From Macropodus opercularis (lineage: Eukaryota > Chordata > Actinopteri > Anabantiformes > Osphronemidae), in the NCBI GenBank assembly GCA_030770545.1, contig JAUCMP010000028.1:14651501-14715500 (forward strand): a stretch of 64,000 bases of DNA, given 5' to 3'. Made by a program: the position numbers and the translations under genes. The notes under the pieces are model-generated. The model searched no databases, was not told where the DNA came from, and saw nothing but the letters and a program-made list of their open reading frames with translations. Below, in pieces: positions 11,095-23,000 of the stretch (within the stretch, counting starts at the first letter, position 1; the number at the start of each line of letters is the position of its first letter).

Positions 11095-14000
11095 CTGTAG
11101 AGGAAGAAGAAGAGGAGAGAGAGGGAGAGTTGGGAGTCAGTTAAAATGACAGACGTGAAGACAAGAAGGGAAACAAAGAGGAACAAAGCCGGGGCACAGA
11201 GGCTAAAGGTTTTATAAGTTGGTGGGGAGAGAAGAACGAGCAAAACAAAACGAATGAGGCGGCACAAATGCATTTGGGTGAGGTTGGGAGGTGGCGGTGG
11301 AGGCGGCGGTGGCGGGGGGCTTCAACAGCTGTGTAATCTCCCCATTTAAATTTCACAAGCAATTGAACATTCTCTGTGCTTTTTGTGCATTTCTATTGTC
11401 GCGAGGCGAAACAATGAAGATCGGCGCAGAGACAAGTGGAGAGAAAGAGAGAGAGGGAGTAAGCAAAAGTTTCTTTTGGAGATTAGTGCGACTGCTCTTG
11501 CGTGGCCCTTATATGTGGCGCGCTGGGAGCACTCAGGGTGGGGGGCCTCCTCGAGTACTCCTCCAAATAATTATGGTTTCATAGTCATTATGCTTTAACG
11601 GCCGCCATTTGGTGATGCAGCCAGTGTGTGTTACATAAAGTTTCTGAATGCAGATGAAAGTGCAAGCGGGTCTGTGCGCTGCCGGTGAAGATGCGAGCTG
11701 CCAGGGTTTGATAAGCAGCAGCGATGGCAGATGTTGCCAGGCCGACAAATCCATCTGCAGCCGAGAGGAAATTCCACACGTCCTCTGCAGAGCGTTCACC
11801 TGTAGCCACTGCACTCTGTGGGTTTAATACACATCTGTGGATGTTGACTGAGGGGATGTTGGCATGCGCCACTGTAGTTAATGCGTCTGTATCGCCGTGT
11901 GTGATTCCTGGTGGCTCTGGGTGGAGGCCTCCTGCTTGCTCTTAGCAGAGGAGTCAGAACAAACCGCTTCATCCACTTGTACTAATTAAGCGAACGTCGT
12001 AATATTTCTTCCAGCAGGTAAAACATCCACTGGAGAAGATGGCTTCCAGTGAAACTTTTAATTAATACGACTGTCTAACAATAGACATGTTTTACCAAGC
12101 AGATTACAGGGCAATTAATGACAGGGGCTGCATTCCATTTAGTTCTGGCAGTGCCCCGCTACTAGAATATTGCTGTATCACAGGTCAAAACGTGTTCTGA
12201 CAAGGCCTGGTGAATTTCAGCATGTAATAAAATGTAACAGTCCACGCGCTTCACGTATTCTATTGTATGAAGGTACATCTGAGGAACACGTGGCCTAAAG
12301 TGGAGCTTGTCAAACAGGAAGCTGTTTTCAAAAGAACAGCCAGACACATCTCTCACCGATCTCTCCGCTGACACCTCAGCTGTCACTCGTGGCCTCACCT
12401 TGTGGTGAAGCCTGCTCCAGCGGGTGAACAGGGCGTGCTTGCAGAGGCGCGAGGGTGCTCCTGAGTCCCGTTTGCGTCCTGTGGTGGCGTTGACCACCTC
12501 CAGCTGTGTGTCCCCCAGCGTCCAGTTGATGCTCACGCTTGAGGCCTTCCCTGGCTGCTGAAACTCAGCACAGCTCAGCCCTACGACGAAGACACAGCAG
12601 AGATGGTCACAGTACTTCAGGCAGGTTCATCCACATCCTCATTATTATATGTACCACCGGCCAACAAGACGTTTCCAGCGGCGCTATGGCGACAATGCGC
12701 CAGTGTAAACACGCTGCACTGTTTGAAGAACAGCAGAGCGTGTTGCATTGTGTTCTGTCGCAATGTCTTCACTGCTGAAAATTCTCCCGCGCGGCATCGA
12801 TGTTAACACAACCTGACAGGTAAGCGCTGCTTCAGAAAGCGAGTCTTCACCTTGACTTTCAGCCCAGTTATTTAGCGTATCACGCCGTGTTAAAGGGAGC
12901 CTCGCTGGAAATCAGCAGGCACATTCTGTGCGACAGGCGAACAACAGTTGCCTCTGATCTTGAAGTCTGACAGACAGCTTGTTATAGTACAATACCTGAT
13001 GTACAATAGCACAATGGGTGCCTGCAGATCATCCCCCCCTGCCACACTCATTTTCCTGTCTTCACTCTTCCATTCACCAATCTCAGGTCTCCTTTTCTGT
13101 TGCTCCTTGGAGCTGGAATGAATTGCCTGCCACGCTAACAATTCTCCAAGTCTCTTATTACCCATCTTCTCTCCCTTGCAGATGCACCTCTCAGAACAAA
13201 AGACCCTCCAATCCATCCTCCCTTTTTCCTTTCTCCTGCTCCATTCATGGCTCATTTCCTCCCTTCAATGAACTTGACTCCTCTGTTTCTCTAATAGCCA
13301 ATTTGATTTTTCCCTCATTGAAGACTTGATCAATTTCTCTTGTGGAAAGCGTTCAGCAGACGTGAAAGAGGCAGCATTAGAGCCTTTGGTTATGGGATTC
13401 ATAACTCGCGCCTAACATCAGAGGCTGGGACAGCTTGTCTGCCTCTGCCCTGCGTTGGGAGACTGTGGTGCTCAAACCGGCTCCTTGTAGGAGAAGATGG
13501 GCGTACGTTCTAGTGGGTGCACCGTGGATGCAGCATGGACGTGACCGCTGCTGGTGAAGTCAGGTCAAGTATCCTGGATTGTACAGGACAACGGGATGTG
13601 AAAGGATCATGTTGTGATGAAACATTCGCTCCTAAAGAGTTTTTCAGGAGAACATGACTCACTGAGAGGTGGCTGCAGTGTGGTTGGTCAAGAAACAATC
13701 ACTTAATAAACATCTTGTATGAGATGACTTGTTAATTTTTTTTATTACATTTTTTTGACCCTTTGCCAAACATTTACACTCATGTCACAAAACTGATGTG
13801 ACAGTATGGACTCGCTTCCCCACCAGGGGGAGCTATTTTGGACTTTGAGTTTGTTCCTTGTTTGTTCCCATACTGGTCCCCATACACACCTGTTTGTCAT
13901 TATCATCACCCGGTCTTCATATACTCCCCTCAGTCTGTCATTTGTCGCTGGTGTGTCATTCCTGTTTGCCTCGTTCGTTTGTTCTCCCTCTTCCCCGACC

Positions 14001-17000
14001 TCTAGCTCTACTCAACTTGCGTAAGTCAGTCAGTCAGTGTTCGTAGCCTGTTCTTGTTCCTGCTTTGCAGTGTTTTGTTTGGTAGTGTTAACTTTGTTTG
14101 TTTTCCCGCTTGCGGTGACTTTGTTTTGTAGACAGTCAGTTAGGTTCGTTAGAATAAGTTTTGTATTATCCCGCTTGCGGTGAATTTTGGTTTTGTAGGA
14201 TTTTCATAATTAGTGCATAGTGTTGAATTTGATCCACTATTGTTTTGAGTTCTTTGTTTTTGCCAAATTGTAGTTTTCTCCAGCTCTGCTGTGATTTTCT
14301 GTTTGTCCTTATTTAATAAATTCTTGTCTTGCGGAAATTCAACCTACTGGGTTCTTTTGCACCTGGGTCCGACCTCACCTCGTGTCTGGCTCGTAACAGT
14401 ACACACCAGCCAACATGGACCCAGCATCTGAGCCCGGGGTTGAACTTTCAGCAGCCACGTCTGGCCCGCCTCAGGTTTCACAGCCAGAGCTGAGTAGATC
14501 AGAGCTCGAGGTGGTCAGAGAGACGGCTGAACAGGCTCTCCGACTGAGCCGCCATTTTCAGTCGGAGGTTAGGTTGGCACTACCAACCCGGTTCAGCGGC
14601 GAGGCGGCGCAGTGCGAGACCTTTTTGTCCTCGCTTCGGCTCAAGTTTGAGCTCGAACCCCTAACTTTTTTCACTGAAAGGAGCAAAGTCACATTCACCC
14701 TGTCTCAGCTTGAGGGGCGCGCGCTGGAATGGGGAATGGCTGAGTGGAACCGTGATGCTCAGTGTTGTAACAGCTTCAAGAAGTTCGCAGAGGAACTTTC
14801 CCTCATTTTTAATCCAGCCTCTAGCCGCCGCGTCACCGCTGCCACCATGTTTCGGCTCTCCCAGAGTGGGAGATCGGTGTACGAATACACCATAGAATTC
14901 AGGACGCTGGCAGCCCGCCTAGACTGGCCAGAGAGCATATTGGTGGACAAGTTTTACGAGGGGCTAGCCAGTAGGATTAAGGACGAGATGGTGGGGAGCG
15001 TTCTCCCCGATTCGCTGCATGGGTTGATGTCCCTGGCAGCCGCCGTGGATCAGCGTCACCACGAACGGGAGCAGGAGCGACGCCTACTGGGAGATGCCAG
15101 GAGGACTCGGGGTAGTCAGCCGCCGCCAGGAGAGCGCCGGCGGCGATCACTCGATCCCGAGGGGTGGCTCAATCCGGGGTGGCAGCCTCCGCGACGTCCA
15201 TCGGTCCCACCCACATTTGCCCCGTCGACTGGTCCAGCGACAACTCCTGAACCTGCCGTTGCAAACCCAGAAGAGGAGCCCATGCAGATCGGCAGATATC
15301 GGCTCTCGAGTGAGGAACGGAGGAGACGCATGGTCGGGGGTCTGTGCATGTATTGCGGGCAGGGGGGCCACAGGGCGGCAAACTGCCCGATTAAACGACA
15401 ACGCTCACCAGCAGCCCGGGAGACGCTGGTGAGCAGGTCCGCCCAGATTTCCCCCTCCACTACGCCCTCCATAGGGGTCGTTTTTTCAGCATCCGGTAGG
15501 GACCAGACAGTCACAGCCCTGGTGGACTCGGGAGCAGAGGCCAACTTCATGGACCAAGACCTGGCCAACTCGCTGGGACTAACATTACACCATCTGGTAA
15601 GGCCGATCACGGTACGGTCTTTTAATAACTGCGTAATTCACTCCATTGACTATCGCACTGAACCGTTGAGGATGACTGTTGCCGGCAACCACCAGGAGGT
15701 GCTGGAGTTCAACGTGTTCAGATGTTCTGACTCTCCCGTTATCCTGGGGCTGCCCTGGCTCCAGAAACACGATCCACACGTCAGCTGGGTCACATGCAAG
15801 ATTTTAGGCTGGAGCAAATTTTGTCTTCAGCATTGTCTTTTGTCCGCACCTCTTTCTACTCGCCCCACAGGAAAGGAGGTTAAGTCAGCTGCTGTGGATC
15901 TCACTGGAGTGCCGAGGGAATACCACGACCTAGCGCTGGTCTTCAGCAAGGAGAGAGCCACTTCTCTCCCTCCACATCGACCTGCTTCCTGGGACAGCGC
16001 CCCCCAAGGGTCGAATCTTCTCCCTCACACAGCCCGAACGTGAGGCCATGGACGAATATATAAACGGGGCTCTGACGTCGGGCATCATTCGGCCTTCCTC
16101 GTCACCGGCTGGGGCAGGTTTCTTCTTTGTTGGTAAGAAGGACGGTGGTCTGCGTCCTTGCATTGATTACAGGGGTCTTAACGCGATTACAGTAAAGAAT
16201 AAATACCCCTTGCCACTTATCTCGTCGGCCTTCGAGATGCTGCAGGAGGCCACTGTGTTTTCTAAGTTGGATCTGAGAAACGCTTACCATTTAGTTCGAA
16301 TCAGGGAAGGCGACGAATGGAAGACCGCCTTCAACACACCAAGTGGACACTATGAATATCTGGTTATGCCGTTCGGCCTCACTAACGCTCCTGCTGTCTT
16401 TCAGGCCCTGGTCAACGACGTGCTACGGGACATGGTAAATCACTTCGTCTTTGTGTATTTAGATGACATTCTGATTTACTCCCGTTCTCAGGAGGAGCAC
16501 GTTGACCATGTGAGGGCAGTTCTGTTACGGCTGCTGGAGAATCAGCTCTACGTAAAAGCTGAGAAGTGTGAATTTCATACCACTAAGACGTCGTTCCTAG
16601 GTTTCATTGTCGAACCGGGAAAGGTGGGCATGGATCCCGCCAAGGTGACGGCGGTCACGGACTGGGCGGAGCCCAAGAGTCGCCAACAGCTGCAACGGTT
16701 CCTTGGTTTTGCGAACTTTTATCGTAGGTTCATTAAGGACTTTAGTAAGGTGGCAGCCCCTCTGCACGCCCTCACCTCCACCAAAGCAGCATTCCGGTGG
16801 TCCCCCGAGGCTGGAGCTGCGTTCGTCAAGTTGAAGAGGCTGTTCACGTCAGCACCCATTCTCCGCCTGCCGGATCTTTCACGTCAATTTATCGTGGAGG
16901 TGGACGCCTCCAACACCGGGGTCGGAGCCGTCCTCTCACAACGCTTCGAGGACCAAAAGGTACACCCCTGCGCCTTTTTTTCCAGGAGATTAACCAGTGC

Positions 17001-20000
17001 TGAAAGAAATTACGATGTGGGAAACCGCGAGCTTCTGGCGGTGAAGTTAGCCCTCGAGGAGTGGAGGCACTGGCTGGAGGGCACCACGCTCCCTTTCCTC
17101 GTATGGACGGATCATAAAAACCTGGAATACATCAGAACGGCCAGGAGACTAAACGCTCGTCAGTCACGGTGGGCATTATTTTTCACACGGTTTAACTTCT
17201 CTCTCTCTTATCGCCCCGGGTCAGAGAATGTCAAGCCAGATGCACTCTCCAGGCAGTTTGAGAGTCCGGAGAGTGAGGAGTCCAGTCCTACAGAGGACTA
17301 TATCCTCGAACCCACCAGGATCAGAGCGATGCGGTGGGATATCGAGGCCCGAGTTCGTGAGTTCCGCCACACCCAACCAGTTCCGGAGGGAGGTCCTCCA
17401 CACCGTCTGTTCGTTCCTGTTTGTCTTCGTCCCCAGGTGCTGAAGTGGGGACATGACTCCAGACTAGCCTGTCATCCTGGAGTCTCTCGCACAATCGCCA
17501 TGATCGCACAACGCTTCTGGTGGCCTTCCATGAGGGTGGACGTCCGCAGATACGTCACAGCCTGCCGGACGTGCGCCACCAACAAGACTTCGCACAGACC
17601 GCCGGCCGGTCTGTTACGTCCCTTGCCAGTTCCGTCACGCCCTTGGTCACATGTCTCGATGGACTTCATCACGGGTCTTCCCCCGTCGGCGGGTAAGACC
17701 ACCATACTTACCATTGTGGACCGCTTTTCTAAGTCAATTCACCTTGTTTCCCTGCCCAAGTTACCGTCCGCTCAGGAGACAGCCCAACTCCTAATTCTGC
17801 ACGTAGTGAGGCTCCATGGTATTCCCGAAGACATTGTGTCGGACCGAGGACCCCAGTTCGCCTCGGCTGTCTGGAGGGAGTTCTGTGGGGCACTTGGAAC
17901 CTCGGTCAGTCTGTCCTCTGGTTTTCACCCACAAACTAATGGGCAGACAGAGAGGATCAACCAGGAGGTGGAGACTCTCCTAAGATGCACCATCTCAGCC
18001 CAACCCAGGACCTGGAGTTCCCAATTGCCGTGGATAGAATACGCACACAACACACTCCCGTCATTTGCCCTAGGGTGTTCCCCGTTCGAGGCGGCTCATG
18101 GATTCCAGCCGCCCCTCTTCCCGGAGCAGGGTCCCGAGGTCGGAGTTTCCTCAATCTCCGCCTACATCAGGCGATGCAGAGCCACATGGACCAGAGTAAG
18201 GGCCCAACTGCTCCGGGGTCAAGCACAGGCTGAGCGGTATGCCAATCGCCGCCGTTCTCCAGCGCCCGAGTATAAAGTAGGTGATCTAGTTTGGCTCTCG
18301 ACGAGGGATTTGAAACTAAAAGACTATTGCAGGAAGCTCTCCCCTAGGTTTGTCGGTCCTTTTCGCATATCCAACATTATCAACCCGGTTTCTGTCAGAC
18401 TCGAACTTCCCAATAGTATGAGGGTCCATCCAGTTTTCCATGTGTCATGCATTAAACCTGTGGTCTCTCCTGTTTTCTCTTCCCCGGTTGACGCCCCCCC
18501 CCCCGCCCGCATCATCGACGGGGGCCCGGCTTATACGGTCAGTTCCATCCTCCGGTCCCGGCGACGAGGTCGCGGTCTCCAGTACCTGGTGGACTGGGAG
18601 GGATATGGACCGGAACACCGCAGCTGGGTCCCCTCGAGGCAAGTTCTGGATCCGTCGCTGATCAGGGACTTCCATGAACGGCATCCGGAGGAACCCTCTT
18701 AGGTCGCCGGGAGGCGCCCGTGGGGGGGGGGCTCTGTGACAGTATGGACTCGCTTCCCCACCAGGGGGAGCTATTTTGGACTTTGAGTTTGTTCCTTGTT
18801 TGTTCCCATACTGGTCCCCATACACACCTGTTTGTCATTATCATCACCCGGTCTTCATATACTCCCCTCAGTCTGTCATTTGTCGCTGGTGTGTCATTCC
18901 TGTTTGCCTCGTTCGTTTGTTCTCCCTCTTCCCCGACCTCTAGCTCTACTCAACTTGCGTAAGTCAGTCAGTCAGTGTTCGTAGCCTGTTCTTGTTCCTG
19001 CTTTGCAGTGTTTTGTTTGGTAGTGTTAACTTTGTTTGTTTTCCCGCTTGCGGTGACTTTGTTTTGTAGACAGTCAGTTAGGTTCGTTAGAATAAGTTTT
19101 GTATTATCCCGCTTGCGGTGAATTTTGGTTTTGTAGGATTTTCATAATTAGTGCATAGTGTTGAATTTGATCCACTATTGTTTTGAGTTCTTTGTTTTTG
19201 CCAAATTGTAGTTTTCTCCAGCTCTGCTGTGATTTTCTGTTTGTCCTTATTTAATAAATTCTTGTCTTGCGGAAATTCAACCTACTGGGTTCTTTTGCAC
19301 CTGGGTCCGACCTCACCTCGTGTCTGGCTCGTAACAGTACACACCAGCCAACATGGACCCAGCATCTGAGCCCGGGGTTGAACTTTCAGCAGCCACGTCT
19401 GGCCCGCCTCAGGTTTCACAGCCAGAGCTGAGTAGATCAGAGCTCGAGGTGGTCAGAGAGACGGCTGAACAGGCTCTCCGACTGAGCCGCCATTTTCAGT
19501 CGGAGGTTAGGTTGGCACTACCAACCCGGTTCAGCGGCGAGGCGGCGCAGTGCGAGACCTTTTTGTCCTCGCTTCGGCTCAAGTTTGAGCTCGAACCCCT
19601 AACTTTTTTCACTGAAAGGAGCAAAGTCACATTCACCCTGTCTCAGCTTGAGGGGCGCGCGCTGGAATGGGGAATGGCTGAGTGGAACCGTGATGCTCAG
19701 TGTTGTAACAGCTTCAAGAAGTTCGCAGAGGAACTTTCCCTCATTTTTAATCCAGCCTCTAGCCGCCGCGTCACCGCTGCCACCATGTTTCGGCTCTCCC
19801 AGAGTGGGAGATCGGTGTACGAATACACCATAGAATTCAGGACGCTGGCAGCCCGCCTAGACTGGCCAGAGAGCATATTGGTGGACAAGTTTTACGAGGG
19901 GCTAGCCAGTAGGATTAAGGACGAGATGGTGGGGAGCGTTCTCCCCGATTCGCTGCATGGGTTGATGTCCCTGGCAGCCGCCGTGGATCAGCGTCACCAC

Positions 20001-23000
20001 GAACGGGAGCAGGAGCGACGCCTACTGGGAGATGCCAGGAGGACTCGGGGTAGTCAGCCGCCGCCAGGAGAGCGCCGGCGGCGATCACTCGATCCCGAGG
20101 GGTGGCTCAATCCGGGGTGGCAGCCTCCGCGACGTCCATCGGTCCCACCCACATTTGCCCCGTCGACTGGTCCAGCGACAACTCCTGAACCTGCCGTTGC
20201 AAACCCAGAAGAGGAGCCCATGCAGATCGGCAGATATCGGCTCTCGAGTGAGGAACGGAGGAGACGCATGGTCGGGGGTCTGTGCATGTATTGCGGGCAG
20301 GGGGGCCACAGGGCGGCAAACTGCCCGATTAAACGACAACGCTCACCAGCAGCCCGGGAGACGCTGGTGAGCAGGTCCGCCCAGATTTCCCCCTCCACTA
20401 CGCCCTCCATAGGGGTCGTTTTTTCAGCATCCGGTAGGGACCAGACGGTCACAGCCCTGGTGGACTCGGGAGCAGAGGCCAACTTCATGGACCAAGACCT
20501 GGCCAACTCGCTGGGACTAACATTACACCATCTGGTAAGGCCGATCACGGTACGGTCTTTTAATAACTGCGTAATTCACTCCATTGACTATCGCACTGAA
20601 CCGTTGAGGATGACTGTTGCCGGCAACCACCAGGAGGTGCTGGAGTTCAACGTGTTCAGATGTTCTGACTCTCCCGTTATCCTGGGGCTGCCCTGGCTCC
20701 AGAAACACGATCCACACGTCAGCTGGGTCACATGCAAGATTTTAGGCTGGAGCAAATTTTGTCTTCAGCATTGTCTTTTGTCCGCACCTCTTTCTACTCG
20801 CCCCACAGGAAAGGAGGTTAAGTCAGCTGCTGTGGATCTCACTGGAGTGCCGAGGGAATACCACGACCTAGCGCTGGTCTTCAGCAAGGAGAGAGCCACT
20901 TCTCTCCCTCCACATCGTCCCTACGATTGTGGCATCGACCTGCTTCCTGGGACAGCGCCCCCCAAGGGTCGAATCTTCTCCCTCACACAGCCCGAACGTG
21001 AGGCCATGGACGAATATATAAACGGGGCTCTGACGTCGGGCATCATTCGGCCTTCCTCGTCACCGGCTGGGGCAGGTTTCTTCTTTGTTGGTAAGAAGGA
21101 CGGTGGTCTGCGTCCTTGCATTGATTACAGGGGTCTTAACGCGATTACAGTAAAGAATAAATACCCCTTGCCACTTATCTCGTCGGCCTTCGAGATGCTG
21201 CAGGAGGCCACTGTGTTTTCTAAGTTGGATCTGAGAAACGCTTACCATTTAGTTCGAATCAGGGAAGGCGACGAATGGAAGACCGCCTTCAACACACCAA
21301 GTGGACACTATGAATATCTGGTTATGCCGTTCGGCCTCACTAACGCTCCTGCTGTCTTTCAGGCCCTGGTCAACGACGTGCTACGGGACATGGTAAATCA
21401 CTTCGTCTTTGTGTATTTAGATGACATTCTGATTTACTCCCGTTCTCAGGAGGAGCACGTTGACCATGTGAGGGCAGTTCTGTTACGGCTGCTGGAGAAT
21501 CAGCTCTACGTAAAAGCTGAGAAGTGTGAATTTCATACCACTAAGACGTCGTTCCTAGGTTTCATTGTCGAACCGGGAAAGGTGGGCATGGATCCCGCCA
21601 AGGTGACGGCGGTCACGGACTGGGCGGAGCCCAAGAGTCGCCAACAGCTGCAACGGTTCCTTGGTTTTGCGAACTTTTATCGTAGGTTCATTAAGGACTT
21701 TAGTAAGGTGGCAGCCCCTCTGCACGCCCTCACCTCCACCAAAGCAGCATTCCGGTGGTCCCCCGAGGCTGGAGCTGCGTTCGTCAAGTTGAAGAGGCTG
21801 TTCACGTCAGCACCCATTCTCCGCCTGCCGGATCTTTCACGTCAATTTATCGTGGAGGTGGACGCCTCCAACACCGGGGTCGGAGCCGTCCTCTCACAAC
21901 GCTTCGAGGACCAAAAGGTACACCCCTGCGCCTTTTTTTCCAGGAGATTAACCAGTGCTGAAAGAAATTACGATGTGGGAAACCGCGAGCTTCTGGCGGT
22001 GAAGTTAGCCCTCGAGGAGTGGAGGCACTGGCTGGAGGGCACCACGCTCCCTTTCCTCGTATGGACGGATCATAAAAACCTGGAATACATCAGAACGGCC
22101 AGGAGACTAAACGCTCGTCAGTCACGGTGGGCATTATTTTTCACACGGTTTAACTTCTCTCTCTCTTATCGCCCCGGGTCAGAGAATGTCAAGCCAGATG
22201 CACTCTCCAGGCAGTTTGAGAGTCCGGAGAGTGAGGAGTCCAGTCCTACAGAGGACTATATCCTCGAACCCACCAGGATCAGAGCGATGCGGTGGGATAT
22301 CGAGGCCCGAGTTCGTGAGTTCCGCCACACCCAACCAGTTCCGGAGGGAGGTCCTCCACACCGTCTGTTCGTTCCTGTTTGTCTTCGTCCCCAGGTGCTG
22401 AAGTGGGGACATGACTCCAGACTAGCCTGTCATCCTGGAGTCTCTCGCACAATCGCCATGATCGCACAACGCTTCTGGTGGCCTTCCATGAGGGTGGACG
22501 TCCGCAGATACGTCACAGCCTGCCGGACGTGCGCCACCAACAAGACTTCGCACAGACCGCCGGCCGGTCTGTTACGTCCCTTGCCAGTTCCGTCACGCCC
22601 TTGGTCACATGTCTCGATGGACTTCATCACGGGTCTTCCCCCGTCGGCGGGTAAGACCACCATACTTACCATTGTGGACCGCTTTTCTAAGTCAATTCAC
22701 CTTGTTTCCCTGCCCAAGTTACCGTCCGCTCAGGAGACAGCCCAACTCCTAATTCTGCACGTAGTGAGGCTCCATGGTATTCCCGAAGACATTGTGTCGG
22801 ACCGAGGACCCCAGTTCGCCTCGGCTGTCTGGAGGGAGTTCTGTGGGGCACTTGGAACCTCGGTCAGTCTGTCCTCTGGTTTTCACCCACAAACTAATGG
22901 GCAGACAGAGAGGATCAACCAGGAGGTGGAGACTCTCCTAAGATGCACCATCTCAGCCCAACCCAGGACCTGGAGTTCCCAATTGCCGTGGATAGAATAC

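Larger units (their letters stand above)
12581..13796 (-). other. ADARB2 intron upstream of the retrotransposon array
   Basis: This is the 3' part of the intron between exons 27011-26830 and 12580-12399. Apart from a possible LINE fragment near 13075-13143, I see no feature here. Confidence 0.7.

Noticed and set aside
14414..14430. TGG-initiated tRNA primer-binding site just after the LTR
   Set aside because: The first TGG lies 17 bp from the LTR edge, inside the gag start codon context, and I see no convincing tRNA complement. The 10-nt LTR complement at 14401 is a better explanation.
15116..15610. 164-codon minus-strand frame (repeated at 20054-20548)
   Set aside because: It is the antisense shadow of the gag-protease frame in GC-rich coding sequence. 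It is conserved only because the two copies are near-identical.
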